A stretch of 64,000 bases of DNA from Loxodes magnus (Eukaryota > Ciliophora > Karyorelictea > Loxodida > Loxodidae), in the NCBI GenBank assembly GCA_946699065.1, contig CAMPDV010001303.1:1-64000 (forward strand), given 5' to 3'. Below the pieces are notes generated by a model. The model saw nothing but the letters and a program-made list of their open reading frames with translations. It did not search any database and was not told the origin of the DNA. The translations under genes were made by a program, and so were the position numbers. Positions 38,547 through 53,500 of this stretch are shown one piece after another (position 1 is the stretch's first letter; the number at the start of each line of letters is the position of its first letter).

Positions 38547-40385
38547 ATGTAAAGCAGGACTGATTAATCAACTAGTAGCTAAAACTATACACCAAATAGT
38601 TCAAATTGTTAATCCTCTTCTGATCGATAATAAGAAGAATCTAATAGACACCACCAAGAAACTTAAGTAGCAGCCTAAATCCAAAACAATTTAGCATAAG
38701 ATTAAAATAAAAAAAATAATTTGATAAATTAAAAAGAATCAATAAAAGAGTATTAAGATTAAGAAATATCGCTTCCAATGAAGAGATTTCGTGAACACTT
38801 TAACTAAGAAGAAGAGTTTTCTTAAGAATAATAAAGCATTAAGTAGTTTAAAAGTAATAAATAAACTTTATTTTCAAATTCTTATATTCTTCAAAATATT
38901 TGTTAGTTCCTTAAAAATATAGAAATTTGTAGACTACAATAGGTTAGTTAATTTCTAAATAAGTTTAAGTATTAATTTGAAAAGTTAGAAATAAAAAAAT
39001 ATTCAAGTAATAAAGGCTACGTTTAAAATAAAACAAACTGAACTCTCAAACAAATTTTATAATCTGATACTAAATTTCTTTAAATTAATACTTAAAATTG
39101 ATAAGAAGAAAATTAAGCAGAAAAAATCTTTCAATAAATAAAGAAATGCTTAGAACTAAAATTAAATTTATATCAAAAAGGATATAAACTAGTATAAGAA
39201 ATTAATTTAATTGGACTAAATAATTTAGGTAAAACCTTTCAAGAATATATTTCAAAATGCTCAAATCTAAAAAAACTTGTTTTAAGGTTTAACTTATTAT
39301 TGGAAGAAAATTTAAATTTTTTGTAAAATTTGACTCGTTTATAATCCTTAGAAATCTTAGACATAAATTAGAAATAGATAACAGGAAAGTTTTTACTAGA
39401 CTACTGTTAAGGATTAAATTTAAAGGAACTAAAAATATTTATTAAAGGAATTAATAAAGAAATGTTATTATAATATTTGTAATAAAAAGGAAAATTGTTA
39501 GAAGAAATAAATATTAACTATAATAGAGATATGGACAAGTATATTTATCTTTGTCCTAATTTAAACAAAATTGACTTTTATGTAATAAAAAGTTCTTAAG
39601 ATTAATTCATATTGAAGTTAAAAAACTTTAACCTTAGTAGTTTAAAAATTTATCGAAACTTATAAATATAAACAATGTAAGAATTATTTTCTAAGTAGCA
39701 TAATAATTTATAGCAAATTGAGATTTATTTTTGCAATAATTTTAATGATAATCAACTGATATCTTTAATGTAAAACTGTTCTAGTTTAGAATCTATTATA
39801 TTAGATTCATTATATGAACTTACTAATATATCTTTGAAGAAAATAGGAGATTTTGGATAGAATTATAAAGAAATATCTTTTATTTCTGTTAGCCAACTTT
39901 CTAATAAAACTCTATGTTATATTTTTGAGAATTGTAGAAAACTAACAAAGTTATCTCTTAATTAAATGAAAAAACTAAAAAATAAGACTTTATAATCTTT
40001 GAGTTAAAACTGTAAGGAGTTAGAAAGTTTAAAATTGATAGATTGCATAATGTTAGATGAGAATTGAATAGATGAAATAGTTAAAATAAGCAAATTAAAA
40101 TAATTATAGTTTTAAGAAACTTAACTAAATAATAAAGATATAGTAAAAATAGTAACTAACTGTAAACATTTAAAAATATTAAATCTTATGCGTTTAAAGG
40201 ATGTTACATAAGAAGGCTTTCCAATTTATGATTTAGAGGGATAAGAATATCCTTTTTATAGAAATCTTAAATATCTATATATTAGTGGAACGTCAATAAG
40301 AGAACAGTGGGTTAGAAAACTTAAATAGAAGTTCGTAAGGATGACAGTAATCCATAATGTCGAGAAAGGTAGCAAACAAACTTGA
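38547..40385 (+). pseudogene. F-box/LRR protein (copy 4)
   Basis: The cleanest A-type copy: 613 codons with no frameshift, same layout as 7908-9746 (Q/N-rich N-terminus, F-box-like segment, about 14 LRRs) and the same three in-frame TGAs. If the intron model is right, only the TGA at codon 507 (40065-40067) interrupts it. Confidence 0.78.
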
Positions 40386-43300
40386 AAGAAAGTAAATAAC
40401 AATTTAATTTTCTATTTTAATAAATAATTTATGCTAATCAAATAAAATTACATAAAATAGCTTATTAAGATACTTTTTATATTGCATTATAAAATATAAT
40501 CTTTACATAACTTTGTTCGTAATAAGTAGAATAAATAGAAATAAATAATGTTTCAGTTGTTATATATAAATAAATAACTATTTAAATATGAATTGTAAAG
40601 CATAATAATAAATAAACTATTTAGCTTATGATATTAAAGCATTATTTTATATAATTATTTAGTTTATAATATTTAAATTATAGTACTTAAACTTTAAAAT
40701 GATAAAAAGGAAAGCAGATAGAGTATATAATAAAGAAGTTTAGTAGATAATTTATGAGAAATGAATAGTTTGAAATAATAAATGACAAGTTTAGATGTAA
40801 TAAATAATTAAAAAAAATGTTATAAGTATGCTAAAATATTAAGTTTAAATGAAATATCTCTTATTATAATACGAAACTAAGTTATTTTAATTTGATCTAA
40901 AATTCTTATGTTGTTATCATATAAGTTATAATTTAATAAGAAATTAATATCTTAAATAAATTAAAGTTTCACTTTTTACAAAAAATAAAGAACTTCATTG
41001 ATACTATGATCGGTAACATATAATTAGTTTAAATTAGCTACTATCTAATTTTAATTCTAATAGATTTATTAAATACGTTAATAATCATTAAATTTTAAGA
41101 ACTATTAAAAATAATATTCATAATTAAAAAGATGATGGGAGCTGAGATTGACCTTCTGAATCATACTTTCTGGTTTTATAGCTAGGAACAAGTTCCTTTC
41201 CTGTCGCTGAGAAAGTCCCTGATCAAAGTCAACCTTTGCAAGGGAACGCCTTCCTCTTGATTATCCACTCCTGGTAGGGGCTGGCTTGAAGCCTGGCTGC
41301 CCATAGCGATGGAGCTCCCTGGCAGCTGCTTTTCGAAAGCAACAGGATATCCCCGTTATCCCATGAAGGGAGTGTTGGGGTCGTTAAACTGCAAGAAGTT
41401 GCAATCCAAAACTCTTTAAGTTGGAATTAATTAATTAATTAAAAATAATATAGACCAACCTTATCAATAATCTTATCAAATCACTTTAACCATTTCTATC
41501 TTATACATTTCTATTAAATTATTTAAACCAAAACCATAATTATAACCATCCCTTAAAAAATCTACTCTTACTTTATTATATCAAATTAAGCCCAAAGCTT
41601 CTCTTTTAATTTTAGAAAATAAAAATATTTTTGATAATAATGAAAAATAAATTCTTATTTTATAAAGATTGTATAATAGTAACTAATATATATTTGTATA
41701 ACTTACTTATTTATAAAATTTGCTAAACTTATTTTGTTAATTAATAAATTAAATAACTTTCTATATGATAGAAGTAACTTATTACCCTTTATAGTAGAAT
41801 AATAAACTTAAGATTTTATAAAAAAGTAATTAATAAACATTTTTATATGTTATTTTTAATGTATTAATCTCTATATGCTTATACTAATATTAAACGATCA
41901 TAATACTATTGATTAAATACATTCATTCTAAATGTTATATCTTAGTGTTGATTTAAAAATTAATTTATTTTAAGATATTATAAAATTTCATATCTCAAAT
42001 AAAGTTTATTCTTAATGGTTTAATATTAAAAACATAGTAGAAGGATTTTATTAAATTCCCTAAGAATTTAAATTAAATGTTAGCTTTGATTAATATAATA
42101 TCTTAAATTTAATATATTAATCCTTTATTATATATTTAGTATATTTAATAAGACTTAATTTTAGTGAAATACTAATTAAAATTAGAATAAATAAAATATT
42201 TTATCTTTTTTATTTTTAGTTTATATGAATAAAGATATTTAGTGTTATTGATTTATTTTATTCTCTTTTTCATTAACTTTGTTGACTGAAAGTTAAATAA
42301 AAGATTAAATATTTTTGTTATCTATTAAAAAATATTTTCCAGTTCTCTTGATGATTTACTTTTGAGCTGTTTATTTCTCCTTAGTTATTGAAGTAAAGCT
42401 TTTATTAATTAATGGTTTTTTAAAATGAATGACTTTTAAGTTTTTTATTTTTCAGTTTAGATATTAATTTAACAAAATACTTTTAATCTCTTTTGAATAA
42501 ATAATTCAATGAATTACAATAATAGCAAGAATTGTTTTATTTTTTACTTATAAATTGAATATCTTCTATTATCATTCAATCTTTAACTCTTTCTTTAATT
42601 AAGTAGAAAAATGATTTTAACTGCCTAATCCTCTTGTTTATTGAAATATTTGATTTTAGTGATAAGCTTAATTTGAGGTGAGTTTTGTGGGTTGATGGTT
42701 AAGAATTGATCTGTTTGTTGAGATAAATGTTGATGGTATTTGTGGATTTGTTAATTGACTATAATGTTGATATATTGCATAGTTATATTAAATATATTGA
42801 TAGTTATAATATGTTGAATTATAAGTTAAGTATTTGAATAAAAAGATTACAATATAAGTGTATTTATTTTGTAATAATTTAAAGTTTGATTTGATTTATA
42901 CTTTATGTTGTATATCTAATTAAAGTAAAGAAAATTGTAGATTAAACATAAATTTAAAATTATAAATATCTAAATTTATTATTCTTTTATTTAGATATTT
43001 AATTATAGACAAATATTTATCGTTATAAATTTAAAAAATTAGAATTTTATCTCTAATTTTATTTTAATTTAAATTAAGAAAAAAGTAGATTGGAATTATA
43101 TAAAGTTTAATAAAATCTGATTTAAAATGATAGAATTATTTTAAATGTTTACCTTAATAATAAACTATAATATAGATTTTTTAAAAGTAATCAAAATATT
43201 ATCAATCTCTTAAGAAACTAAATTTATAATTTGTTCATGTTTATTTTTATTTTTTACATTGAGGAAGTAGAAATAAATTAAATTTAATATCTTAAAATAA

Positions 43301-46300
43301 ATCTTTTTACAGTAGAGTTATTTTAGTATCTCTCTAAAATAGATAGTAAATAATATATTTTATAGATACAAATTGTTAAATAAAATTTCATCTATATAAA
43401 AATAATATTTACTATCTATTATAGAGATATAAAATAATTAAGTCTTAAGTATAATTTGAGATAGCCTTTCTATAGTAAAATATGTATATAAAATATATTA
43501 TTTTTATGGCTTTTAATATTTAAAAATATAGATAGTTTTTAAATAAATTTATCTTATTTTCATTTATTTTTATCTATAGAAAACTAATAAAAAATTAATA
43601 ATAAAAATTGTATAATCTGAGTTAAATAAAATACTTAGCTAAATTAATAATTTAATAACTAATTCCTACCTTTAAGTGTGATAAAACTAATTAATTATTA
43701 ACATTTTGAAGCATAATTACTATGATAAGTTATTTTAATCTTTATATTTAATAAAATTTACATTTTATATATATTTTAATTTTAACATTTAAGAGTAGAT
43801 ATTAATTGCAATCTGCTATAACTTATATTTATCACATTTCAAGATTGCTTAAATAGACAAATATATCAACATTTTTAAACTAAACTAATCTATTATACTA
43901 AGAGCAGCTAGCTTTAATACAAACTATTAAATTAACATTTTAAAAATTAAACTAACCTAAAATATTTAATGAAGGTATGAAGCATACCTATAAAAGTAAA
44001 ACATGTAATTCAAATTAATTTAAAAGAGAAATTATCAAATAATAATAAAATAATTTGATAAAAGTTAAAGCTGAAGTAAAGAATTATTATACTATTTTAC
44101 AATATTATATTTTAACTTTTACAAAATACAGATTTATTATGAACAAAATTACCTTGCAACAGTAAAAACTCTTATGCAAAATTACAAATATACAAATATA
44201 ACCAATAAATAAACACATTAAACATAAAGAGAGAAAATTCTATTTACAAAATATTTAAAACTATCTAAAAATATTAAAAAGTACAATAATCCATAAAATA
44301 AACATAAAATTCATAAAAAATTTAAATTAATTTCATTCTAATTATTAAAAATATCTTAAATAATTAGAAATATCATTAAACCCTAATTAAATTTAAAAAA
44401 TTTCATAAAATAACTTTAATTTTATTTTTAAAAAAGATTAAAAAAATTGATATATTATTTGAAAATCTAAATAAAAATATATTTATTAAAAAACAGATAA
44501 CTGCTAAGCTTGCTTTAATTACATTAAATGAATAACAATCATTAATAAATATTTAATTTTTTTAAGTTTTTAGTGATTAATTAATAAGATAATTAATGTT
44601 TAAGAAATTTCTCTTTATTTATACTTAGTTTAATAAAGCAAATAATAAATAAAATTAGAAATTTATAAGATTTTTTAATTAATCTTTTATAACTTAAATT
44701 AGTCTGATTATATAACATAATATTTTTCTTGTTTCTTTTGAATTACTAAAATATCTTTTATATATGTTTACTTTTTCTTGAATTACTTTTTTAAATATTT
44801 CATTTTATTTAGCTACGAATTATTTATAATATGTAAATTTATGTATAATAGTTTTTTAGTGTTTTTTCTTTTGAAAGAATTTTGTAGCTAATTAAGATTA
44901 AACTTATTTAATAGATATTTAAAACTAAAATAATTTAAAATTTATGTTTACATTATACACTTTATTAGATTAATTATATAAAATCATATTTAATGCTATA
45001 CTTAAATCTTCATTAGAATAAATAGAATTTAATAAAAAATAATTAATAATTTAAAATTAAAAAATACAGTTATAAGTTAATAAGTTTTAGAAGCAAAGAA
45101 AATGAGAATAAAAATTAAAGCAAGAAATTAATTATTATTTTCTAAGCTAAAAATAACTTAATAAAAATAAATAATCATATTTTTAACTACTAACTTAATT
45201 ATTATAACTCTATTTATTTTCATATTATCTGATATTTTATTATACAATTATAATACTATGCATATAATTTAAAAAGTTAACTATGCAAAAAAATAAGTAA
45301 CTAAAATGAAAAGCAATTAAGTTGTTATAATAAATAAAGATTCTTTGTAAATAAATAAAGAAACATTTACTTTAATAAAGAGTATTTAGTGAATTTCATT
45401 ACATAGCATTCATCAATTCATTTTTAGTATAATATTAAATTAAAAGAAAATTATAACTTGGCTAAGAAGACTATTTATTTTATAAACATTTTCAAAATGT
45501 TTTTTAAGAAAGTTGAGATAAAATTTTATATTTTCTTTTTCTAAGCCTTTAAAATATTTTTAATTCTATTATATAAAATTATAAAAAGTAATCAAAAATT
45601 GATATTTAAATTTAATTATTTTTGGTTTTAACAGCTATTTTTAAATACTTTATTAATTGATAAATAGCTATTTCGAAAGATAAAGTTTAATTAAAATATT
45701 TTTACTAATTATTGAATCATATTTTAGTTTTATTTTACAAAAATAGTATTAAATAAAATTAAATACCCAGCTTTTTATTAAGATAGAAAAACTATAAGAA
45801 AATATTTATTAAATGTTATTCAATTAACCTTTTATTTCTTTTTTGTTTATGATTTTAATTGTAAACATTCATTTTTAATAATTGCTTAAGTTTTATCTAT
45901 GGATTTTTATATAAAACATAAGAAATAATATCAATTAAAATAAAGTAAGATATTAAAATCATACTACTGTTGAAAAAATTTGCTTAAAAAGATTTAGAAA
46001 GTAAAAAAGTAAATTAAATAGTCCATCATTTAGATTTAAATGTAAATAACTTTATCTACTCTAAATATAATATTATTATAAAAATTGTATTCCTGAATGT
46101 TTTATAATAATTATTTAACATTAATTTAAATATTAAAATTAACTTAGATTGTAAAATATATGTTAATTACTTAAGTTATGGTAAGTAAAATTTAATCTAC
46201 TTATAGTAAATTATTGTTGCTTTTTAAATTTAAGTTATTTTATTAAAAATAAAAGCTTATTAAGCTTTTTATAATAATTAAGTTAGGAATTATTCTTTAA

Positions 46301-46330
46301 TTATTTATTTTTAATATTTTATTAAGATTA
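40386..46330. other. AT-rich spacer of unit U4
   Basis: GC island at 41130-41426, inverted repeat at about 43318-43437, minus-strand 786-bp frame at 41995-42780. Nothing else assignable. Confidence 0.7.
41130..41426. other. GC-rich island, copy in U4
   Basis: Appears identical to the U1 and U3 copies by eye. Confidence 0.8.
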
Positions 46331-47346
46331 AGAGGCAAATCAATACCAAACAAAGGAAAAACCGTAGACGGATTATTGTTCGACTGGTTAAGAAGAGAAT
46401 TTTATATTTGAATAATACTGCACAGCAATAAAAGTAGAATTAAAAATTGAAGACAAAGAAATATTTATAGATGATGGTAATAACAATTAAAAAGGAAAGA
46501 AAAACATTAATCGTGCAATATGAGAATATAGAGTATATGTAGAAGATAGAAAGGATGGAGTAAATGATAACAACATTACAATATAGAAAAACATGATTTG
46601 ATGAATATGTAGTAGGACCACCTAACTACTGAGATATAATAAAAATAGAAAAGAAGAAATATGTCACCTATTTAGAATAAGAACGAGATGTAATGGGAGT
46701 TAGGATTACTTAAAAGAAAGACACCTAATTATGACAAGTCAGTGCCTTTTCTGTAACAATGCAAGAGAAAACGAAAGGCATATCATAGAAAACTGTTCAG
46801 AATACAAAGAAGGAAGATAATAATGTATCTGAAATCTTAGAGCATCAGGAGTGAGAGATAAGGAATGGAACTATTTGATATAATATGAGGAACGGCAAAT
46901 TCGAGAAATTCATTAGAATCTAAGAAAATTAAAAAGAGCTAAAGCTGACTTGATAATAAAAGATTATATCAAAAATATATTAGAAAAAAGGAAAAGAGGA
47001 TATATAGAAAAGAAAATTGAATGCAAAAGAGAAATAAGAAAAGACTATAGAGCAGGAAAAGGATAATTTTTATGAGTGTATAGAAGCTTGATCAAGAAGA
47101 AAAGAATTAGAAAATGAAAATTAGTAAGATATGTAAGAAAAAATAAATAAAGCTTGTAATAAAGATCTAAAAATGCGTAGATAGATAGAAGACAGAAGAA
47201 AAAGAGTTAACATTGAGGAAAGTGAGGAAGATATGTAACTAATAAGAGAAGAATTTCTATTACCTGAAGGCTTACTTGAAGAAACGGACATATATTGAGA
47301 TATGTAAAGAGCTGCGCACCAACGAGGTGCTACGCGCTCTATAATC
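46331..47346 (+). mobile_element. LINE C-terminal fragment 5
   Basis: Same LINE end, with stop TGA at 47296-47298. It carries the TGA variant (ACATGATTTGATG near 46592) and lacks one C in CTAACTACTGAG near 46628 (CTACCTGAG elsewhere). Confidence 0.82.
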
Positions 47347-48608
47347 AAATTTATTTATTTATTTATTATTTAATAGTTATTGTAGAAAAATAAAGATTTT
47401 TAAAAATAATTATAATAAAGTACTTATTTTTAAAGTATTACTTCTATTGATATTTAGCTTATATTATTTTATAATTAGTAAAACTTATATTTTGTTCTTT
47501 ACCAAATTTTAATTATTCATTTTTTAGTGATTCAAAGCTATTTTTATCAATTTTAAAATAGAAAGTCTCTTCATTTTTTATAATAAAGTAACTTATTAGG
47601 CTTCTATAGAGTAAGAGATAAATATTATTAAATACTAAAACTTAAATATTCTACACTTTATTTTCAATTTAAATAAACATTTAAAAAAGAGATTTTCCTA
47701 TTAAGTTTAATCTATTTAAGATAGTTTTAAATATTCTTTCCTATTATAAGGATTCTTCCTTTTATTACAATTATTACAATTATATCTTTTATTTTCAATC
47801 TATATTATCTCAAACTATCTATATTTATTTTCACTATTATATTCAAACTTTTCTTCTCTCAGACCAAATATCAAACGTTCAAATCAATTTAGGTAGAAGG
47901 TTTTAATATAACCAATAGTATGAAAGAACCTATTTAAGCTTCTAATTCCTAACTTCAGTCGAAATCAACTGATAGAGCAAAAAACTTGAGAAAGTTTCAT
48001 CTATTTGAAACAAGAAATTTAAATAGTGCAATATGAAAATTAGAAAATACATTTTAGGGTAATCTGATTTGAAAAGTTGAAGATATCAAAAAAGAATAAT
48101 TAAAGTATGATTAGAAATGTTTAAATAAAATAAAATAATGATTTAAAGAAATAGAAAATCTAAATAGAGACTCAAAAAAAATAAATTGAAGATAAGAAGT
48201 TTTACTTTCTTATTATATAAAGAACAAAATTTGGATAAGCAATTAAAGCTGAATTATTATATTAAACCTATTATTATTATTTATATTAATTTTAAATAGG
48301 GAGAAACAATTCTCTAACTGAGAATTTACTTCAAATGCTGTACCAAGAAATACCATGAGTGAAGAACTGAAAAAGAATCTCATAGAAGACAAGAGAAGAT
48401 AAGACTGAAGAAGCATCAAGTAAAGTTAATGATGAAAGATGCCAGATATATTAATGTCTCTTCGGGGAATTCAAATCAAGGCCCTATAGAAGACAAGATT
48501 CACAAATGATTGTTTGCGGTTTGGAAGATTTCAGCAAAGAGATATTTAAACATTAAAAATCTTTATTAAAGAACTGCATGCCATTGGGGTGCTACGTGCT
48601 CTATAATC
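47347..48608 (+). mobile_element. 1.26-kb second LINE-related segment, copy 4
   Basis: The most indel-rich copy of the segment (for example ACCAAATTT near 47501, AACTATCTATATTT near 47815, four Gs before GAATTC near 48468). It ends at the downstream tail repeat. Confidence 0.55.
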
Positions 48609-48754
48609 TTATTTATTAATTTATATAATTTAAAAAGTTTATTATACTAATTTAAATCTATTTAAAATATGATTATGATTGTATAAATTATAAATATAGC
48701 CGTTATTCATAATTTAAGTATAAATAGTCTAATAAAATAAAAAATTATAATAAA

Positions 48755-50595
48755 ATGTAAAGCAGGACTGATTAATCAACTAGTAGCTAAAACTATACAC
48801 CAAATAGTTCAAATTGTTAATCCTCTTCTGATCGATAATAAGAAGAATCTAATAGACACCACCAAGAAACTTAAGTAGCAGCCTAAATCCAAAACAATTT
48901 AGCATAAGATTAAAATAAAAAAAATAATTTGATAAATTAAAAAGAATCAATAAAGAGTATTAAGATTAAGAAATATCGCTTCCAATGAAGAGATTTCGTG
49001 AACACTTTAACTAAGAAGAAGAGTTTTTCTTAAGAATAATAAAGCATTAAGTAGTTTAAAAGTAATAAATAAACTTTATTTTCAAATTCTTATATTCTTC
49101 AAAATATTTGTTAGTTCCTTAAAAATATAGAAATTTGTAGATTACAATAGGTTAGTTAATTCTAAATAAGTTTAAGTATTAATTTGAAAAGTTAGAAATA
49201 AAAAAATATTCAAGTAATAAAGGCTACGTTTAAAATAAAACAAACTGAACTCTCAAACAAATTTTATAATCTGATACTAAATTTCTTTAAATTTAATACT
49301 TAAAATTGATAAGAAGAAAATTAAGCAGAAAAAATCTTTCAATAAATAAAGAAATGCTTAGAACTAAAATTAAATTTATATCAAAAAGGATATAAACTAG
49401 TATAAGAAATTAATTTAATTGGACTAAATAATTTAGGTAAAACCTTTCAAGAATATATTTCAAAATGCTCAAATCTAAAAAAAACTTGTTTTAAGGTTTA
49501 ACTTATTATTGGAAGAAAATTTAAATTTTTTGTAAAATTTGACTCGTTTATAATCCTTAGAAATCTTAGACATAAATTAGAAATAGATAACAGGAAAGTT
49601 TTTACTAGACTACTGTTAAGGATTAAATTTAAAGGAACTAAAAATATTTATTAAAGGAATTAATAAAGAAATGTTATTATAATATTTGTAATAAAAAGGA
49701 AATTTGTTAGAAGAAATAAATATTAACTATAATAGAGATATGGACAAGTATATTTATCTTTGTCCTATTTTAAACAAAATTGACTTTTATGTAATAAAAA
49801 GTTCTTAAGATTAATTCATATTGAAGTTAAAAAACTTTAACCTTAGTAGTTTAAAAATTTATCGAAACTTATAAATATAAACAATGTAAGAATTATTTTC
49901 TAAGTAGCATAATAATTTATAGCAAATTGAGATTTATTTTTGCAATAATTTTAATGATAATCAACTGATATCTTTAATGTAAAACTGTTCTAGTTTAGAA
50001 TCTATTATATTAGATTCATTATATGAACTTACTAATATATCTTTGAAGAAAATAGGAGATTTTTGGATAGAATTATAAAGAAATATCTTTTATTTCTGTT
50101 AGCCAACTTTCTAATAAAACTCTATGTTATATTTTTGAGAATTGTAGAAAACTAACAAAGTTATCTCTTAATTAAATGAAAAAACTAAAAAATAAGACTT
50201 TATAATCTTTGAGTTAAAACTGTAAGGAGTTAGAAAGTTTAAAATTGATAGATTGCATAATGTTAGATGAGAATTGAATAGATGAAATAGTTAAAATAAG
50301 CAAATTAAAATAATTATAGTTTTAAGAAACTTAACTAAATAATAAAGATATAGTAAAAATAGTAACTAACTGTAAACATTTAAAAATATTAAATCTTATG
50401 CGTTTAAAGGATGTTACATAAGAAGGCTTTCCAATTTATGATTTAGAGGGATAAGAATATCCTTTTTATAGAAATCTTAAATATCTATATATTAGTGGAA
50501 CGTCAATAAGAGAACAGTGGGTTAGAAAACTTAAATAGAAGTTCGTAAGGATGACAGTAATCCATAATGTCGAGAAAGGTAGCAAACAAACTTGA
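48755..50595 (+). pseudogene. F-box/LRR protein (copy 5)
   Basis: Mainly A-type copy with the same TGAs and six single-base homopolymer indels (near 48952, 49023, 49160, 49290, 49480 and 50060), so the frame changes repeatedly. It shares GGAAATTTGTTAG (near 49700) with copy 6 only, and GTAGATTACAATAGG mixes A and B markers, indicating exchange with the B-type unit to its right. Confidence 0.75.
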
Positions 50596-53500
50596 AAGAA
50601 AGTAAATAACAATTTAATTTTCTATTTTAATAAATAATTTATGCTAATCAAATAAAATTACATAAAATAGCTTATTAAGATACTTTTTATATTGCATTAT
50701 AAAATATAATCTTTACATAAACTTTGTTCGTAATAAGTAGAATAAATAGAAATAAATAATGTTTCAGTTGTTATATATAAATAAATAACTATTTAAATAT
50801 GAATTGTAAAGCATAATAATAAATAATCTATTTAGCTTATGATATTAAAGCATTATTTTATATAATTATTTAGTTTATAATATTTAAATTATAGTACTTA
50901 AACTTTAAAATGATAAAAAGGAAAGCAGATAGAGTATATAATAAAGAAGTTTAGTAGATAATTTATGAGAAATGAATAGTTTGAAAATAATAAATGACAA
51001 GTTTAGATGTAATAAATAATTAAAAAAAATGTTATAAGTATGCTAAAATATTAAGTTTAAATGAAATATCTCTTATTATAATACGAAAACTAAGTTATTT
51101 TAATTTGATCTAAAATTCTTATGTTGTTATCATATAAGTTATAATTTAATAAGAAATTAATATCTTAAATAAATTAAAGTTTCACTTTTTACAAAAAATA
51201 AAGAACTTCATTGATACTATGATCGGTAACATATAATTAGTTTAAATTAGCTACTATCTAATTTTAATTCTAATAGATTTATTAAATACGTTAATAATCA
51301 TTAAATTTTAAGAACTATTAAAAATAATATTCATAATTAAAAAGATGATGGGAGCTGAGATTGACCTTCTGAATCATACTTTCTGGTTTTATAGCTAGGA
51401 ACAAGTTCCTTTCCTGTCGCTGAGAAAGTCCCTGATCAAAGTCAACCTTTGCAAGGGAACGCCTTCCTCTTGATTATCCACTCCTGGTAGGGGCTGGCTT
51501 GAAGCCTGGCTGCCCATAGCGATGGAGCTCCCTGGCAGCTGCTTTTCGAAAGCAACAGGATATCCCCGTTATCCCATGAAGGGAGTGTTGGGGTCATTAA
51601 ACTGCAAGAAGTTGCAATCCAAAACTCTTTAAGTTGGAATTAATTAATTAATTAAAAATAATATAGACCAACCTTATCAATAATCTTATCAAATCACTTT
51701 AACCATTTCTATCTTATACATTTCTATTAAATTATTTAAACCAAAACCATAATTATAACCATCCCTTAAAAAATCTACTCTTACTTTATTATATCAAATT
51801 AAGCCCAAAGCTTCTCTTTTAATTTTAGAAAATAAAAATATTTTTGATAATAATGAAAAATAAATTCTTATTTTATAAAGATTGTATAATAGTAACTAAT
51901 ATATATTTGTATAACTTACTTATTTATAAAATTTGCTAAACTTATTTTGTTAATTAATAAATTAAATAACTTTCTATATGATAGAAGTAACTTATACCCT
52001 TTATAGTAGAATAATAAACTTAAGATTTTATAAAAAAGTAATTAATAAACATTTTTATATGTTATTTTTAATGTATTAATCTCTATATGCTTATACTAAT
52101 ATTAAACGATCATAATACTATTGATTAAATACATTCATTCTAAATGTTATATCTTAGTGTTGATTTAAAAATTAATTTATTTTAAGATATTATAAAATTT
52201 CATATCTCAAATAAAGTTTATTCTTAATGGTTTAATATTAAAAACATAGTAGAAGGATTTTATTAAATTCCCTAAGAATTTAAATTAAATGTTTAGCTTT
52301 GATTAATATAATATCTTAAATTTAATATATTAATCCTTTATTATATATTTAGTATATTTAATAAGACTTAATTTTAGTGAAATACTAATTAAAATTAGAA
52401 TAAATAAAATATTTTATCTTTTTTTATTTTTAGTTTATATGAATAAAGATATTTAGTGTTATTGATTTATTTTATTCTCTTTTTCATTAACTTTGTTGAC
52501 TGAAAGTTAAATAAAAGATTAAATATTTTTGTTATCTATTAAAAAATATTTTCCAGTTCTCTTGATGATTTACTTTTGAGCTGTTTATTTCTCCTTAGTT
52601 ATTGAAGTAAAGCTTTTATTAATTAATGGTTTTTTAAAATGAATGACTTTTAAGTTTTTTATTTTTCAGTTTAGATATTAATTTAACAAAATACTTTTAA
52701 TCTCTTTTGAATAAATAATTCAATGAATTACAATAATAGCAAGAATTGTTTTATTTTTTACTTATAAATTGAATATCTTCTATTATCATTCAATCTTTAA
52801 CTCTTTCTTTAATTAAGTAGAAAAATGATTTTAACTGCCTAATCCTCTTGTTTATTGAAATATTTGATTTTAGTGATAAGCTTAATTTGAGGTGAGTTTT
52901 GTGGGTTGATGGTTAAGAATTGATCTGTTTGTTGAGATAAATGTTGATGGTATTTGTGGATTTGTTAATTGACTATAATGTTGATATATTGCATAGTTAT
53001 ATTAAATATATTGATAGTTATAATATGTTGAATTATAAGTTAAGTATTTGAATAAAAAGATTACAATATAAGTGTATTTATTTTGTAATAATTTAAAGTT
53101 TGATTTGATTTATACTTTATGTTGTATATCTAATTAAAGTAAAGAAAAATTGTAGATTAAACATAAATTTAAAATTATAAATATCTAAATTTATTATTCT
53201 TTTATTTAGATATTTAATTATAGACAAATATTTATCGTTATAAATTTAAAAAATTAGAATTTTATCTCTAATTTTATTTTAATTTAAATTAAGAAAAAAG
53301 TAGATTGGAATTATATAAAGTTTAATAAAATCTGATTTAAAATGATAGAATTATTTTAAATGTTTACCTTAATAATAAACTATAATATAGATTTTTTAAA
53401 AGTAATCAAAATATTATCAATCTCTTAAGAAACTAAATTTATAATTTGTTCATGTTTATTTTTATTTTTTACATTGAGGAAGTAGAAATAAATTAAATTT

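Larger units (their letters stand above)
38547..48754 (+). repeat. Tandem unit U4, long type
   Basis: A 10,208-bp unit with A-type LRR. It is the last long unit before the short one at 48755. Confidence 0.95.
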
